From CAYSND01 sp964642235 (GTDB taxonomy: Bacteria > Bacteroidota > Bacteroidia > Bacteroidales > UBA932): DNA of 20,577 bases. Shown in pieces: positions 17,325 to 20,577 of the stretch (the first letter of the stretch is position 1; the number at the start of each line of letters is the position of its first letter). Where the stretch lies: assembly GCA_964642235.1 (NCBI GenBank), contig CAZXOP010000025.1, positions 1 through 20,577 on the forward strand, in the 5' to 3' direction. The notes beneath the pieces were generated by a model. The model was not told the DNA's origin and did not search any database. It saw only the letters and a list, made by a program, of their open reading frames with translations. Position numbers and translations under genes: made by a program.

Positions 17325-20300
17325 ATGAAACGACTTTTATTACTATTATTATTGCCTTTTGTAATTATTGGTTGCAAGAGTGGGGAAGAGAGTAATTTTA
17401 CTCAATATGTAGATCCATATATTGGTTCAGGGGACCACGGGCATGTCTTTGTGGGGGCAAATCTCCCTTTCGGGTTTGTTCAGGTCGGCCCTAATCAATT
17501 AACACAAGGGTGGGATTGGTGTTCAGGGTATAATTGGGTGGATTCTACCATCGTGGGGTTTGGACATGTTCATTTAAGCGGAACCGGCGTGGGGGATCTC
17601 GGTGATATAATTTTAATGCCTGCAGTGGGTGAGGTGAAAATGGCAAGAGGGGTAGTAGAAGACCCTGCATCAGGGATTTACTCCCTCTTCTCTCATGATA
17701 AAGAGAGTGTTCGCCCAGGGTTCTATTCAGTCTATCTTGACAGGTATGGTGTCTCTGTGGAACTCACTGCCACTAAACGGGTAGGGTTCCATAAATACAA
17801 ATTCCCTAAATCGGAGGATGCAAAGGTTATTTTTGACCTTCAGAGTGGAATCGGGTGGGATACCCCCCTTGATTGTTCTATAAAACAGGAGAGTGAAACT
17901 CTCTTTTACGGTTATCGCAAATCGAAGGGGTGGGCTGAATTTCAGGAGGTCTTTTTCGTGGCAGAATTTTCAAAACCGGTTAAGAATTTTGCTGTTTACC
18001 ACTCAGGGGAGTTATTGGAACAATTCCCCGAAACTCCCGTAGGGAAAATATTTGCAGCAGCCTCTTTTGGAACCGAGGAGGGTGAAGAGGTGATGGTAAA
18101 AGTGGCATTGTCCCCTGTAAGTATAGAGAATGCGAAGTTAAATATGAAGGAGGAACTCCCCGGTTGGGACTTCGCAGCAACTGTTAAAGAGGCAGATAGG
18201 GCTTGGAATGAGGAACTCTCTAAGGTTAAGGTAGAGACCACTAACCTCTCCGACAAGAAAATCTTTTATACCGCCTTATATCATACGATGACTGCTCCCT
18301 CTCTATTCCAAGATGTGAATGGGGATTATCGCGGAGCCGACCTTAAAGTCTATAACGATACCTCTTTTGTGAATTATACCACTTTTTCACTTTGGGACAC
18401 ATATAGGGCAGCTCACCCCCTTATGACCATGCTCCATCCCGAAAAGGTTAAAGATATGGGAAATACCATGATCGATATTTTCAAAAAGCAGGGTAAACTC
18501 CCCGTTTGGCACCTTATGGGGAATGAAACTAACTGTATGGTGGGAAATCCCGGCATTCCGGTTCTTGCCGATATGGTTCTAAAAGGGTATGATATAGATG
18601 CCGAGGCTGCTTTTGAAGCTATGAAAGCCTCAGCTATGTTGGATGAGAGGGGGCTTAAATGGATGAAAAAGTATGGGTATATCCCTTACGACTTAGAAGA
18701 TGCCAATGAGTCCGTGGCCAAAACTCTCGAATATGCACTTGCTGACTGGTGTGTGGCTCAAGTGGCGTTAAAGCTCGGAAAAACAGATGATTATAACTAT
18801 TTTGATAAAAGAAGTAAAGCTTATAAATTTTTCTTTGACTCAGAGAAGAAGTTTATGAGGGGTCTTTCATCCAAGGGGAAATTCAGAGAGCCTTTTGATG
18901 CTTTCCGCTCTTCTCATCGTGTTGATGATTATACTGAGGGGAATGCATGGCAATATACCTGGCTTGTTCCTCATGATGTTGAGGGACTTGTGGAACTTTT
19001 CGGGAGCAAAGAGGCATTTATCGAGAAACTCGACTCTCTCTTTATAGTGACAGGTGACTTAGGGGATGAGGCATCACCTGATATTTCGGGACTTATAGGG
19101 CAATATGCTCATGGAAATGAGCCGAGTCATCATATTCTTTACCTCTATACTATGTTAGGTCAGCAGTGGAAAACCGCCGACAAAGTTCGAGAAGTGTTGA
19201 CCACTCTTTATCACGATGCACCTGCCGGACTCTGCGGAAATGAAGATGTCGGACAGATGTCTGCATGGTACATAATGTCTGCTATGGGATTCTATCAGGT
19301 AGCCCCTGCCGGAGGAGTCTATTATTTCGGCTCTCCGCTAATGGATAAGATAACTATGAATGTGGGGGGAGGGAAGAGTTTTACCATAGTGGCTCATAAT
19401 AACAGTCGTGAAAACAAGTATGTGAAAAGTGTTAAACTAAATGGAAAAACCCATTCTGAAAACTATATAAAACACTCCGATATAATGGCTGGAGGGCTCC
19501 TCGAGTTTGAAATGAGTTCAACTCCCCCTCCTACTCCGTATGGAGCACTCCCTACTTCACAGCAGATAGAGTGGCAGAAAATGGAGTATTATATGTTTGC
19601 TCACTTCGGACCTAATACCTTTACTGATGTGGAGTGGGGGGATGGAAAAGAGGATCCAAAGGTATTTCTCCCTACCGATCTTGATTGTCGTCAATGGGCT
19701 AAAATCGCAAAGGAGTCGGGGTTGAAGGGGATAATCGTTACAGCCAAACATCATGACGGCTTCTGCCTCTGGCCTACCAATTACAGCACCCATACTGTCA
19801 GAGAGACCCTTTGGAAAGAGGGGAAAGGGGATGTTATAAAAGAGCTTTCAGAGGCTTGTAAGGAGTATGGTATTAAGATGGGGGTCTATCTCTCCCCTTG
19901 GGATCAGAATCACCCTACTTATGGGACAGCAGATTATAATAATGTCTTCGCAGCTACCCTTGATGAGATACTCTCCTCTTATGGGGAGATATTTGAGCAG
20001 TGGTTTGATGGGGCTTGTGGTGTGGAGATGAAATTCCATTATGATTGGAAGTTATTTAGAGAGACAGTTTATAAAAATCAGCCAAATGCCATTATATTTA
20101 GTGATACGGGGCCGGGGTGTAGATGGATTGGGAATGAAAGAGGGTTTGCAGGTGCCACCAACTGGAGCACATTTAACGTTACAGGGTACTTACCAGGAAG
20201 AGAGGCTCCACCATTGGATACCCTCAATAGTGGTAACTGCAATGGTTCTCACTGGAGTCCCGGAGAGGTAGATGTCTCTATTCGCCCGGGGTGGTTTTAC

Positions 20301-20577
20301 TCCCCCTCTACCCATAATCAAGTCAAGAGTGTGAGTAAACTTATGCAGATATATTATGAGTCGGTAGGGAGAAATGCCACACTACTGTTAAATGTCCCTC
20401 CTGACCGTCGTGGTAAGATACACCCTAATGACTCTCTCAGGCTTATGGAGTTTAAGAGAGAGAGGGATGCTGCCTTTAAAAACAGGGTAACACCTAAGTC
20501 GGTATCGGCTGATAATATTAGGGGAGGAGAGGGGTCAAGCTACTCTCCATCAAATATGACCGATAATGATGATGATA
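17325..20577 (+). CDS. GH92 alpha-mannosidase-GH29 alpha-L-fucosidase fusion lipoprotein, 3' part missing
   Basis: One open frame of 1084 codons runs from the ATG at 17325 off the right edge with no stop. The signal peptide ends in lipobox VIIGC (C17) followed by KSGEE; acidic residues just after the Cys resemble Bacteroidota surface-export signals, so it may face outward. Residues about 24-728 are a full GH92: YVDPYIGSGDHGHVFVGANLPFG, LSGTGVGDLGD, GNEPSHH (E599, likely acid) and GNEDVGQMSAW (638-648); relatives are calcium-dependent exo-alpha-mannosidases. After a Pro-rich linker (STPPPT), a GH29 domain starts at P738 (PYGALPTSQQ) with AKHHDGFCLWPT (807-818), WFDGA (candidate nucleophile D895) and WIGNERG (candidate acid/base E938), through about residue 1050. 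The visible tail (from about 1055) looks like the start of an F5/8 type C domain. Both catalytic units appear intact. Confidence 0.88.
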   Translation, partial: MKRLLLLLLLPFVIIGCKSGEESNFTQYVDPYIGSGDHGHVFVGANLPFGFVQVGPNQLTQGWDWCSGYNWVDSTIVGFGHVHLSGTGVGDLGDIILMPAVGEVKMARGVVEDPASGIYSLFSHDKESVRPGFYSVYLDRYGVSVELTATKRVGFHKYKFPKSEDAKVIFDLQSGIGWDTPLDCSIKQESETLFYGYRKSKGWAEFQEVFFVAEFSKPVKNFAVYHSGELLEQFPETPVGKIFAAASFGTEEGEEVMVKVALSPVSIENAKLNMKEELPGWDFAATVKEADRAWNEELSKVKVETTNLSDKKIFYTALYHTMTAPSLFQDVNGDYRGADLKVYNDTSFVNYTTFSLWDTYRAAHPLMTMLHPEKVKDMGNTMIDIFKKQGKLPVWHLMGNETNCMVGNPGIPVLADMVLKGYDIDAEAAFEAMKASAMLDERGLKWMKKYGYIPYDLEDANESVAKTLEYALADWCVAQVALKLGKTDDYNYFDKRSKAYKFFFDSEKKFMRGLSSKGKFREPFDAFRSSHRVDDYTEGNAWQYTWLVPHDVEGLVELFGSKEAFIEKLDSLFIVTGDLGDEASPDISGLIGQYAHGNEPSHHILYLYTMLGQQWKTADKVREVLTTLYHDAPAGLCGNEDVGQMSAWYIMSAMGFYQVAPAGGVYYFGSPLMDKITMNVGGGKSFTIVAHNNSRENKYVKSVKLNGKTHSENYIKHSDIMAGGLLEFEMSSTPPPTPYGALPTSQQIEWQKMEYYMFAHFGPNTFTDVEWGDGKEDPKVFLPTDLDCRQWAKIAKESGLKGIIVTAKHHDGFCLWPTNYSTHTVRETLWKEGKGDVIKELSEACKEYGIKMGVYLSPWDQNHPTYGTADYNNVFAATLDEILSSYGEIFEQWFDGACGVEMKFHYDWKLFRETVYKNQPNAIIFSDTGPGCRWIGNERGFAGATNWSTFNVTGYLPGREAPPLDTLNSGNCNGSHWSPGEVDVSIRPGWFYSPSTHNQVKSVSKLMQIYYESVGRNATLLLNVPPDRRGKIHPNDSLRLMEFKRERDAAFKNRVTPKSVSADNIRGGEGSSYSPSNMTDNDDD
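19501..19545 (+). other. GH92/GH29 fusion junction (Pro-rich linker)
   Basis: GH92 ends with the family-typical GGLLEFEM and is followed immediately by SSTPPPT and the GH29 opening PYGALPT, all in one frame. No stop codon, start-like spacer or signal peptide lies between the two catalytic parts. The very short linker would arise from deletion or fusion of two neighbouring genes, the second having lost its own export signal. Confidence 0.8.

Noticed and set aside
19501..19545. Possibility that GH92 and GH29 are two genes joined by a missed frameshift
   Set aside because: Codon-by-codon reading keeps the same frame in both domains with no stop; a frameshift is not needed to explain the sequence. 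An assembly deletion remains possible and is listed as a check.
20041..20271. Plus-strand 76-codon frame near the right edge
   Set aside because: It is an alternative frame inside the GH29 domain; the main frame from 17325 stays open and carries the family motifs.

Overview
The window comes from a Bacteroidota chromosome, most likely the order Bacteroidales. The evidence is family content (GH92, GH2, GH20, GH29, a serine-type sulfatase), lipoprotein signals on exported glycosidases, almost no Shine-Dalgarno sequences, and gene-start spacers carrying Bacteroides-type promoter cores (TAnnTTTG). Coding is very dense: no gene-free stretch exceeds about 75 bases, and I saw no tRNA, rRNA, CRISPR array, insertion sequence or phage gene. 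Gly GGG and Arg AGA/AGG codons are common throughout, and nothing in base use suggests recent transfer of one part.

Two gene groups diverge from a 71-base spacer at 4553-4623. Leftward, on the minus strand, lie pncB (nicotinate phosphoribosyltransferase), a pncA-like nicotinamidase, a ROK-family sugar kinase homologue, an MFS permease and a SIS phosphosugar-binding protein cut by the left edge. The first two make a complete nicotinamide -> nicotinate -> NaMN salvage step. The last three look like a sugar uptake and processing set. Spacing is 11 bp, 12 bp, a 1-bp overlap and 53 bp.

Rightward, on the plus strand, the first three genes are packed 1-2 bp apart. They are an AmgK-like anomeric sugar kinase fused to a RapZ C-terminal domain, a MurU-like nucleotidyltransferase, and a short-chain dehydrogenase. 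AmgK plus MurU is the known route that returns N-acetylmuramic acid directly to UDP-MurNAc in peptidoglycan recycling. The fused RapZ-C domain, in other bacteria the glucosamine-6-phosphate-sensing part of RapZ, suggests a built-in amino-sugar sensor.

After a probable new promoter at 7509-7540, a run of exported carbohydrate-active enzymes fills the rest: GH2 beta-mannosidase/exo-glucosaminidase type, GH20 beta-hexosaminidase with a PA14-like end, LacZ-type GH2 beta-galactosidase, Ser-type sulfatase, and a very large lipoprotein open to the right edge. That last gene is one uninterrupted frame encoding a complete GH92 alpha-mannosidase joined to a GH29 alpha-L-fucosidase, followed by what looks like the start of an F5/8-type (discoidin) domain. 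Together these activities (fucose, galactose, HexNAc, sulfate, alpha- and beta-mannose) fit dismantling of host N-glycans or sulfated, fucosylated glycans. No SusC/SusD pair or regulator is visible in the window.

The two most noteworthy items are the GH92-GH29 fusion and the AmgK-RapZ-C fusion next to MurU and a dehydrogenase.
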